Below, piece by piece: positions 1 through 5,339 of a stretch of DNA of 5,339 nucleotides. Origin of the DNA: Chloroflexota bacterium (GTDB lineage: Bacteria; Chloroflexota; Chloroflexia; JAMDCE01). Position 1 is the stretch's first letter; each line of letters begins with the position of its first letter. The notes under the pieces are model-generated. The model had not been told where the DNA came from and ran no database searches. It saw only the letters and a program-made list of their open reading frames with translations. The stretch covers positions 1 to 5,339 of the forward strand of contig JAMDCE010000147.1 of assembly GCA_023489135.1 (NCBI GenBank). The letters run 5' to 3'. Position numbers and translations under genes: made by a program.

Positions 1-911
1 TGACGCCCCTTAAGGTGGCGAATTCGCTGCTTGTTCATTACGAACTAGCCGCCAAGAAGGCAGTAGTCAGGGGCAAGCCCTATGTACTGCGTGTTGAACC
101 CACCAACGTCTGCAATTTTCAGTGTCCCGGCTGTGAGACGGGCAGGGGTGATAACCCGATTCCCAAAGGGCAAATGAAATTCGAGACCTTCGCTCAAGTG
201 ATTGACCGTACAGCCAAACATGTGGTCTTCGCGCGCCTGGATGGCCTAGGCGAGCCGTTGGTGAACCGGGACATCTTCAAGATGATCGCCTATGCGCATA
301 AGAAAGGTGTTGGTACCGCGATCAGCAGCAACCTCCAGCTCCTAGATCGCCAAGGGGCAGAGGAGATCGTCGAGTCCGGCCTGGACTACCTGATCGTCTC
401 GATGGACGGGGTGACTCAAGAGACCTATGAGGTTTATCGCAAGGGAGGGGATCTGGACCGGCTTTTGGCGAACTTCAAAGCAATAAAGGATGCCAAAGAA
501 GAGGCAAGAAGCAAGCTTCCCTTTGTGGAGATTCAGTTCATCGTCTTCAAACACAATCGCCATGAGATTCCCAAGGTTCAGGAGATGGCATCTCACCTGG
601 GGGTAGACAGATTGCTCATCCGGGATTTCCCCTCCTCGGCAGTTTGGGCAGCACGCAGGCCAAGGCCGTGCTTTTGGCTCTGGCTGGTTTCGACGGTGGG
701 GTGGGACGGCACGCGAAGGCTTTGCTGCCATGCCTTTGGCCACCCCTATTCCCTGGGCAATTGGGCCAACGGTCATGGTGGCGATCCTTGGAATACCGGA
801 CCGCAAGTAGCGCTGCGGGGGCTTTTTGCCGGCAAGGTCGAGGAGGGCAAAGCTGTGGTGAGCGAGAGTTGCCGCTGCTACCATTGCCCTCAGTTTCCTC
901 TGGGTCGATAG
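1..911 (+). CDS. Radical SAM/SPASM domain protein (5' end at window edge)
   Basis: Radical SAM enzyme that probably carries a second iron-sulfur region. Counting from the GTG at 15, the canonical CX3CX2C cluster motif is C33, C37, C40 (CNFQCPGC), preceded by the typical strand LRVEPTNV. A GxGEP-type motif (GLGEP, 77-81) should contact SAM, and SNL (105-107) and SMDG (129-132) match later strands of the partial TIM barrel. The C-terminal part is SPASM-like, with C219, C237, C238 and a final CRCYHC cluster (C286, C288, C291). The frame is open to the left edge; the bases 'tg' at 1-2 would complete an NTG start followed by TPLKVANS, so the true start is probably one base outside the window and GTG 15 is a fallback. 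Family members modify peptides, sugars or cofactors; the substrate here is unknown. Its place at the head of glycosyltransferase genes suggests glycan tailoring, but this is inference. Length of about 300 residues is normal. Confidence 0.88.
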   Translation, partial: TPLKVANSLLVHYELAAKKAVVRGKPYVLRVEPTNVCNFQCPGCETGRGDNPIPKGQMKFETFAQVIDRTAKHVVFARLDGLGEPLVNRDIFKMIAYAHKKGVGTAISSNLQLLDRQGAEEIVESGLDYLIVSMDGVTQETYEVYRKGGDLDRLLANFKAIKDAKEEARSKLPFVEIQFIVFKHNRHEIPKVQEMASHLGVDRLLIRDFPSSAVWAARRPRPCFWLWLVSTVGWDGTRRLCCHAFGHPYSLGNWANGHGGDPWNTGPQVALRGLFAGKVEEGKAVVSESCRCYHCPQFPLGR

Positions 912-921
912 CAGGTGTGGC

Positions 922-926
922 AGGAG
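922..926 (+). promoter_or_regulatory. Ribosome binding site of the GT2 gene
   Basis: AGGAG at 922-926 lies six bases before the ATG at 933. This decides the start in favour of 933 over the in-frame GTG at 915, which has no comparable site and would add only MWQETT before the conserved first strand. Confidence 0.7.
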
Positions 927-932
927 ACGACG

Positions 933-1976
933 ATGGATGTCTCAATCGCGGTCATCGCCCACAGGCACCGTGAAATGTTGAGAGATTGCCTACGGTCGAT
1001 TCAAGCGTTCACGCACGAGGCCCAATACGAAATAGTCGTGGTCGACAACGCAGCCAACGACGGGAGCGCAGAGATGCTGGCGAGAGAATTTCCTTTCATC
1101 AGGGTCATCCGTAACAAGTCCCCGCGTGGGTATGCCACGAACTGCAACGCCGCGATCGTCTCTGCGACAGGACGTTACGTTCTCGTCCTTAATGATGACG
1201 TGGTCGTGCTGCCCCGTTCTACCAGATTGGCTAAGGTGATCTTCTCGAACATAAACGAGAAACGCGCTGTTCTCGGCTCGGATGTTTTAGGTGATCCGGA
1301 AGCTAGCTCGCCGGGCCCAATTGATGAAATGGTACGATTCATGGATCAAAACCTAGATGTCGGCATGGCAGGGCCGATGATCGTTGGACGTGACGGGGAA
1401 ATTCAGCCCCAGTGCGCTCGTAGTTTCCCCAGTCTCCGGGATGAGTTCTTCTATCACGGCAGGTTGAATCGTCTTTTTCCCAGAAGTAGACTCACGGGAA
1501 GGTACCTGATGACGTACTGGGATCACAGGGATTCCCGCGACGTAGATCTTCTCCTCGGGGCGTGTATGTTAGTACGGAGGGAGACCATTCAGCAGATCGG
1601 ACTCCTCGACGAGCGCTTTCGCATGTACGCAGAGGACGTGGATTGGTGTTACCGTGCCAAGAAAGCTGGTTGGCGGATTCGCTACCTGGCCGAGCAGCGC
1701 ATACTTCACTACGGTGGCCAATCTACCGGCGATCTCAAGTGGTTTGTCGAAGGTACCAGAAGCATCGACAACTACTATCGGAAACACTACACGCCATTTC
1801 ACGGTCTGATTTACAGGGGGATAATACGGTTCGTCGCTGCGCCCATCCTGCTGATAAAACATGGGATCCTGAAGAGTCCCCTCCATAGGCGCCGGGATGT
1901 ATGGTTCTCCTGCCGCGACATGATATTGTGGCGGTCCAAACTGAGCCGCGAGGAAAAGGTGAGTGCTATCCGATGA
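933..1976 (+). CDS. Glycosyltransferase family 2 (GT-A fold, rhamnosyltransferase-like)
   Basis: Inverting GT-A glycosyltransferase of 347 residues that should transfer a sugar from a nucleotide donor to a lipid-linked acceptor at the cytoplasmic face of the membrane. The N-terminal strand SIAVIAH (4-10) is followed by EIVVVDNAANDGS (33-45) with the nucleotide-binding Asp38, then RGYATNCNAA (65-74). LNDD (86-89) is the metal-binding DxD-equivalent. GACMLVRRE (209-217), LLDERF (224-229) and the catalytic-type YAEDVDWCYRAKKAGW (232-247) follow, then ILHYGGQST (257-265). This motif order is that of WbbL-like rhamnosyltransferases, though donor sugar cannot be read from sequence. Basic and hydrophobic residues near 292-312 may be a membrane-contact segment. 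Residues 95-126 look like an insertion not usual in the family (see findings). The gene starts 21 bases after the radical SAM stop, and its stop overlaps the next start in ATGA, so it is clearly within the operon. Confidence 0.9.
   Translation: MDVSIAVIAHRHREMLRDCLRSIQAFTHEAQYEIVVVDNAANDGSAEMLAREFPFIRVIRNKSPRGYATNCNAAIVSATGRYVLVLNDDVVVLPRSTRLAKVIFSNINEKRAVLGSDVLGDPEASSPGPIDEMVRFMDQNLDVGMAGPMIVGRDGEIQPQCARSFPSLRDEFFYHGRLNRLFPRSRLTGRYLMTYWDHRDSRDVDLLLGACMLVRRETIQQIGLLDERFRMYAEDVDWCYRAKKAGWRIRYLAEQRILHYGGQSTGDLKWFVEGTRSIDNYYRKHYTPFHGLIYRGIIRFVAAPILLIKHGILKSPLHRRRDVWFSCRDMILWRSKLSREEKVSAIR
1956..1976 (+). promoter_or_regulatory. Ribosome binding site and ATGA stop/start overlap (translational coupling)
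   Basis: AAGGTGAG at 1956-1963 lies nine bases before the ATG at 1973. That ATG shares ATGA (1973-1976) with the TGA stop of the GT2 gene, a classic arrangement for termination-reinitiation. This supports 1973 as the start of the GT-C gene rather than the in-frame ATG at 1901, which would overlap the GT2 gene by 76 bases. Confidence 0.65.
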
Positions 1977-3574
1977 AGTCGATGCAATTTGTGAAGCATT
2001 CGTCGGTCGACAAAACGCTCTCGCTGGGACTAGTTGTCGTGGCCGTTGGCCTCTATCTATCCCTCTGGGACAAAGGGCTCAATAGCATGGACGAAGGAGT
2101 CGGTCTGATTAGAGTCGAGCGAGTTCTCGGCGGCCAAATTCCCTACAGGGATTTTGCTAGCCTGGTCACGCCGGGGCAGTACTACTTCGAAGCGCTCCTG
2201 ATGCATATCTTCGGCACGTCTATCCTAGTTGCCCGGACCATCGCTTTCGTCGTCGGCGCCTGCTCTGCCATTGCTGTTTACTTTCTCGGCCGTTCTATTC
2301 TGCCACCTTGGTATGCCGTGCTGGCGGGCCTGCTGCCTCTAGGCTGGGGGATCTCGCACACTCCCCCTGCATTTGTTACTTATACGTGGCTCACCTCGCT
2401 CCTGGGGCTTCTGATGGTGGCTATTCTCGCTCGCTCTGTTGGCAAGAGGCTGGATCGCCGGCAGGCCGCTGTCGTGGGTGTCTTTGGTGGCGCAGCTGTA
2501 TTGACGAAACAGAACCTGGGCGGCTATTTGGTAACTGCTATCGTCTTATGGCTAATCGTCGACGGGTTATTCTTCTCACGCCAACCAACATTGAAGGGGC
2601 GCCTCAGGGATCTCATTGCCCCTCTTACGTGCTTTCTCTTTCCGGTCGTCGCATTCATCGCTTCTTTCATCACGTTCCTCTGGCTTAATCGGGCGCTGGA
2701 TGGTTTCTACAGCCATGCGCTGGTTACTCCCTTTGCCAGTTCTGCCGTCGAGTCAAAGGTTCCTTTTCCTGGGCTAGAGCCGTTGGTAGTAACCGGTAAT
2801 TCCTGGCTTGGGACGACGGCGGCAACCTATCTCAAATACGTCTTCTACCTGCCTCTCCTGGTTTTCGTCCTTGTAGGTGTCGTCCTCCGGCGCTCCTTTG
2901 CAAGAGAGATTGGGCGTGAGGGCAGGCTGTTGACCCTTTTCCTTCTTTTCGGTACGGTCATGCTAGCCAATCTATATCCCCGCGCGACCCCTGGCCAGCT
3001 TTCGGCTACGATCCTTCCATTTGCCTCCATCCTTGGCTTATACATTGTGCATAGACTGGCTAGTTGGATAAGTAGCCTTGCGCCGGAGAAGACCCGTTTC
3101 ATACACGCTGCTGCCACCGGTGTCTTTCTGGTCTTTCTCGTCTTGCCGGGCTTTGTCCTAACGGCGCGGAACTATCAGGGATTGACGGCTCCTTTGGCTA
3201 CGGCTGCCGGAACTGTCTTTGTTGCTCCGGAGGTGGCGACAGAGATAAGGGAGGTAACCGACGCCATCGAGAGAAAGGTGCCACCAAGCGAGCTGCTGCT
3301 CATCATTCCGAAGGATCCGATGCTTTACTATCTAACCGGGAGAAGAAACCCAACTCGTTTCGATTTGGTTGTGCCTGGCGACGTCACGCGGGCAGACATA
3401 GACGCCCTGATTGCCGATGCGGAAAGACTTCAGATCAACCACATTTTGGTTAGCGAAGAGACGTCTCAGGGTTTGACGCTGGCGCAGCATAGCTTGACTC
3501 TGAGTGACTATATCGAGAAGAACTTTCGCACGGTCGAAACTGTGGGTCGCTTTCGGCTTATGAGGCGGCCGTAA
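1973..3574 (+). CDS. Polytopic GT-C glycosyltransferase, ArnT/PMT (GT39)-like
   Basis: Integral membrane protein of 533 residues, probably using a polyprenyl-phosphate-linked sugar donor on the outer face of the cytoplasmic membrane. A first membrane helix (about 15-31) is followed by a loop with the acidic pair MDEG (D40, E41), where GT-C enzymes of the ArnT/PMT/GT39 group carry their catalytic acidic residue, then GGQIPYRDF (53-61) and TPGQYY (66-71). Further hydrophobic helices lie roughly at 82-108, 112-126, 131-153, 183-200, 213-237, 284-305, 318-333, 345-361 and 376-398. VLTKQNLGGY (176-185) resembles a stretch often seen in such proteins. The last 120 residues (about 415-533) are hydrophilic and probably form an extracytoplasmic domain, containing MLYYLTGRRNPTRF (450-463). 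No close named homologue is recognised; donor and acceptor are unknown. The fold class is fairly sure, exact activity is not. Neighbours suggest a late step in assembly of a lipid-linked glycan. Confidence 0.8.
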   Translation: MKSMQFVKHSSVDKTLSLGLVVVAVGLYLSLWDKGLNSMDEGVGLIRVERVLGGQIPYRDFASLVTPGQYYFEALLMHIFGTSILVARTIAFVVGACSAIAVYFLGRSILPPWYAVLAGLLPLGWGISHTPPAFVTYTWLTSLLGLLMVAILARSVGKRLDRRQAAVVGVFGGAAVLTKQNLGGYLVTAIVLWLIVDGLFFSRQPTLKGRLRDLIAPLTCFLFPVVAFIASFITFLWLNRALDGFYSHALVTPFASSAVESKVPFPGLEPLVVTGNSWLGTTAATYLKYVFYLPLLVFVLVGVVLRRSFAREIGREGRLLTLFLLFGTVMLANLYPRATPGQLSATILPFASILGLYIVHRLASWISSLAPEKTRFIHAAATGVFLVFLVLPGFVLTARNYQGLTAPLATAAGTVFVAPEVATEIREVTDAIERKVPPSELLLIIPKDPMLYYLTGRRNPTRFDLVVPGDVTRADIDALIADAERLQINHILVSEETSQGLTLAQHSLTLSDYIEKNFRTVETVGRFRLMRRP

Positions 3575-3592
3575 CTCCGCTTTAAAGACAGC

Positions 3593-3606
3593 GAGGATAG
3601 CGGGAG
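3593..3606 (+). promoter_or_regulatory. Ribosome binding site(s) of the ligase/polymerase gene
   Basis: The 33-base gap before ATG 3608 contains GAGGA at 3593-3597 (ten bases from the start) and GGGAG at 3602-3606 (one base from the start). The first has workable spacing; the second is too close to act. No hairpin with a T-run and no promoter are apparent in the gap. Confidence 0.5.
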
Positions 3607-3607
3607 A

Positions 3608-5074
3608 ATGGCGAGCGTACCATCTCAAAACCTAAAGTCATACCGGAACGGTTTCGGGTACAAGCAGGCTTTGTCGGCCGGTCTGCTGGTCCTTGCCATA
3701 GCAGTTGGTGCGGCGGTCGCTTTCTTTCCGCCCTCCGTCATGTACCTTGCCGGGACGGTAGTCGTGGCCTGGGCTTTGGCCATGCCCTATGCCGGATTGC
3801 AATTTGTGACTGCTATCCTGCCTTTTGAGCATTATGCGAGCCTTACTGGCTTTCTCAGCGTGACGAAACTAATCGGTGCTGCCATGATGGCTGGGCTAGT
3901 CGCCAGGGTGTTACTCCGGCAGTTGAAATTGGTGCTCGACTGGCAAATGGCTCCCCTTGCGGGCTTTGCAGGCTTCTCCTTGCTGTCCGGTTTCTGGGCG
4001 GCCAATCCGTCTACCTGGCTTGAGCAGTCCACGACCTACGTGCAGCTGCTCTTGTTCTTGGTTCTTACGGCCACCATCATGAACTCAGAGAAGCGGTTGC
4101 GAGCTCTGACTCTTACAATGATCGCTTCGAGCGCCCTAAGTGGAGGGCTGGGATTGTTTCAGTATTACTCTCTCGAATTGGGTCGCTTGATTGGCGGGCG
4201 GGGGAATCCTAATGAAGCGGCCATGTTCGCGGCGACAACGGTTCCGCTGGTCATTAACTACTTGGCTGCCGGCAAGAACCCTTTGACAAAGCCTCTCCTT
4301 CTCATTTCGCTCGGCGTGCTGTTGCTCACCGTCGTATTGACCTTCTCGCGTGGTGGCTACATTGCTCTGTTGGTGGTTCTGCTGCTCGTAGCGATACGAG
4401 GGAGGAACAAAATGCGGTCCGTGCTACTCATCTCTGCCTGTGCAGGTCTGGTGTACGCCTTAGCTCCCCAGGAACAGGTGGAAACGAGGGCGGGAAGCAT
4501 CGTTACGATGGAGGATCGCGGGGCCGGTCGCCTTGACCTCTGGCTCGTCGGACTGAACATGTTCAGAGAGAATCCAATTGTGGGCGTAGGCAGCGCCAGC
4601 TTCTCGACGGCATACTGGCGTTATGAATCTCTAACACAGGGAGTGACCCGTGATCCTGAGGGGATTGGAGCCCACAACACCTATCTATCCCTTCTGGATG
4701 AGCTTGGGATCATTGGCTTCGGCCTGTACGCTGCGGGCGTTACTCTGGCTTTTAGAAACCTCGGGGAGGCTTTGAGGCTGGTGAAACGGGGTATACCGCT
4801 GGGACAGGATAGCCTGGTGGTTAGCCTGCAAATCTCCCTTATCGGCATGCTCGCGGCGGCTGTATTCAGCGTTTACGACTATTACAAGTATGTTTGGCTG
4901 CTGCTCGCCCTCTGCATAGTAGTCAAGCGCCTAGCACGAGAGCAGATTGCCCAACTTGATTGGGACAGCGCTCCGCGGCAATGGAGAGAGAACAGTAACC
5001 AATGTGCGGAATCTGTGGTAAGGTGCATCTTGACAGAGCAAAGCCGGTGGACGACTGGCTGCTCAGGGGAATGA
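3608..5074 (+). CDS. O-antigen ligase/polymerase-type membrane protein (Wzy_C family)
   Basis: Membrane protein of 488 residues with about 12 or more hydrophobic helices, of the O-antigen ligase (WaaL)/polymerase (Wzy) superfamily, which joins or polymerises undecaprenyl-linked glycans on the periplasmic or outer face. Family signatures are in order: GGRGNPNEAA (196-205), TFSRGGYIAL (245-254) with Arg248, then a large outer loop (about 287-362) containing GRLDLW (307-312, Arg308), NPIVGVGSASF (322-332), AHNTYLSLLDELGIIG (355-370) with His356. A conserved Arg and His in this loop are functionally important in WaaL-type enzymes. Sequence alone does not separate ligase from polymerase or from ligases of protein glycosylation; no WaaL acceptor locus is visible. 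The last helix ends near residue 440. The hydrophilic tail 442-488 looks non-conserved and its last 23 codons overlap asnB in another frame, so the true C-terminus is uncertain. Confidence 0.87.
   Translation: MASVPSQNLKSYRNGFGYKQALSAGLLVLAIAVGAAVAFFPPSVMYLAGTVVVAWALAMPYAGLQFVTAILPFEHYASLTGFLSVTKLIGAAMMAGLVARVLLRQLKLVLDWQMAPLAGFAGFSLLSGFWAANPSTWLEQSTTYVQLLLFLVLTATIMNSEKRLRALTLTMIASSALSGGLGLFQYYSLELGRLIGGRGNPNEAAMFAATTVPLVINYLAAGKNPLTKPLLLISLGVLLLTVVLTFSRGGYIALLVVLLLVAIRGRNKMRSVLLISACAGLVYALAPQEQVETRAGSIVTMEDRGAGRLDLWLVGLNMFRENPIVGVGSASFSTAYWRYESLTQGVTRDPEGIGAHNTYLSLLDELGIIGFGLYAAGVTLAFRNLGEALRLVKRGIPLGQDSLVVSLQISLIGMLAAAVFSVYDYYKYVWLLLALCIVVKRLAREQIAQLDWDSAPRQWRENSNQCAESVVRCILTEQSRWTTGCSGE
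4983..4990 (+). promoter_or_regulatory. Weak ribosome binding site of asnB
   Basis: A purine run GGAGAGAG at 4983-4990 lies 11 bases before ATG 5002, inside the 3' end of the ligase gene. Spacing is a little long, so translation may also depend on ribosomes leaving the upstream gene. Confidence 0.4.
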
Positions 5075-5339
5075 CGCAAGCGCTTGTTCACCGTGGACCG
5101 GACAGCGAAGGATTTTATCGCGCCGACGGCGTTGGCCTGGGCTTTAGGCGGCTGCGAATCATAGATCTGGGCACTGGCGATCAGCCTATCTACAATGAGG
5201 ACCGCTCCGTAGTCATTATCTTCAACGGTGAGATATACAACTTTCAGGAGCAGCGCGCAGATCTCACGCAGCGCGGGCACAGGTTCTACACCAACGCCGA
5301 TACGGAGGTAATCATTCATCTCTACGAGGAATACGGTAA
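5002..5339 (+). CDS. asnB: Asparagine synthase (glutamine-hydrolysing), N-terminal part, cut by window end
   Basis: First 112 residues of an AsnB-type amidotransferase; family members run to about 550-650 residues, so the synthetase domain lies outside the window. The glutaminase (class II, Ntn-type) domain is intact as far as seen: it opens MCGICG, where Cys2 becomes the N-terminal nucleophile after Met removal. It continues with HRGPD (30-34), RRLRIIDL (49-56, Arg50 matching Arg49 of processed E. coli AsnB), QPIYNED (61-67), the oxyanion/glutamine-binding FNGEIYN (74-80, Asn75 and Glu77) and NADTEVI (98-104, Asp100). The start is firm: Cys must follow Met, and an in-frame TAA stands at 4996-4998. 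It overlaps the ligase reading frame by 73 bases. In polysaccharide loci such proteins usually amidate a sugar carboxylate or related group rather than making free asparagine; that role is inferred from context. Confidence 0.92.
   Translation, partial: MCGICGKVHLDRAKPVDDWLLRGMTQALVHRGPDSEGFYRADGVGLGFRRLRIIDLGTGDQPIYNEDRSVVIIFNGEIYNFQEQRADLTQRGHRFYTNADTEVIIHLYEEYG

Noticed and set aside
342..884. Open frame of 180 codons on the minus strand, opposite the radical SAM gene
   Set aside because: It lies entirely antisense to a gene with clear motifs and shows no recognisable domain. Such antisense frames are common in GC-rich coding DNA.
915..932. GTG at 915 as start of the GT2 gene
   Set aside because: The ATG at 933 has AGGAG six bases upstream and begins directly at the conserved first strand. 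The extra MWQETT would include the Shine-Dalgarno site itself.
616..973. Two further frames (minus 616-945 and plus 644-973) across the end of the radical SAM gene
   Set aside because: Both are compositionally odd (rich in Arg, Pro, Ser or Gly) and cross the well-supported C-terminal Cys region and the GT2 start. They are shadows. I also considered a frameshift within the radical SAM gene here, but the RPCFWLW to CRCYHCP region reads well in one frame.
1901..1972. ATG at 1901 as start of the GT-C gene
   Set aside because: It would add 24 hydrophilic residues before the first helix and overlap the GT2 gene by 76 bases. The ATG at 1973 has the ATGA overlap and a Shine-Dalgarno site.
2308..3117. 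Shorter frames within the GT-C gene (plus 2308-2688, minus 2845-3117)
   Set aside because: They are shadows of a membrane protein gene that reads continuously with normal hydrophobic helices.
3575..3607. Possible terminator or promoter between the GT-C and ligase genes
   Set aside because: The 33-base gap shows no stable hairpin with a T-run and no convincing -35/-10 pair, only Shine-Dalgarno-like purine runs.
5071..5074. ATGA at the ligase stop as a coupled start for asnB
   Set aside because: The overlap looks like a classic coupled junction, but starting there (Met24) would remove the nucleophilic Cys2 and the conserved MCGICG opening.
4882..5319. Open frame of 145 codons on the minus strand, opposite the ligase end and asnB
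   Set aside because: It is antisense to conserved AsnB motifs and shows no domain.

Overview
The window holds five genes, all on the + strand and packed head to tail. The gaps between them are at most 33 bases, and two junctions overlap. No promoter, terminator, RNA gene, repeat array or mobile element is visible. It reads as an internal slice of one long operon for making a cell-surface polysaccharide (O-antigen, capsule or exopolysaccharide), and it is cut at both ends.

Order: (1) a radical SAM/SPASM protein whose first base probably lies just outside the window; (2) a GT2-family glycosyltransferase, probably cytoplasmic and membrane-associated, with an unusual extra block of about 32 residues after its DD metal-binding motif; (3) a polytopic GT-C glycosyltransferase of the ArnT/PMT type with a soluble C-terminal domain; (4) an O-antigen ligase/polymerase-type (Wzy_C) membrane protein; (5) the N-terminal 112 residues of a glutamine-hydrolysing asparagine synthase-type amidotransferase (AsnB), which runs off the right edge and overlaps gene 4 by 73 bases.

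Inferred division of labour: the GT2 enzyme adds sugars from nucleotide-sugar donors on the cytoplasmic side. The GT-C enzyme adds a sugar from a polyprenyl-phosphate donor on the outer face. The Wzy_C protein polymerises the finished oligosaccharide or ligates it to an acceptor. The AsnB-type protein probably amidates a carboxylated sugar or another pathway intermediate, as such genes often do in polysaccharide loci. The radical SAM protein is a candidate tailoring enzyme with unknown substrate.

Organism: a bacterium with moderately high GC (mid-fifties percent by eye, not counted), using GTG and ATG starts and Shine-Dalgarno sites. Taxonomy cannot be fixed from this stretch. An uncultured environmental lineage such as Chloroflexota is a guess only. 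Nothing here is clearly a new system; the points most worth checking are the GT2 insertion, the ligase/asnB overlap and the role of the radical SAM protein.
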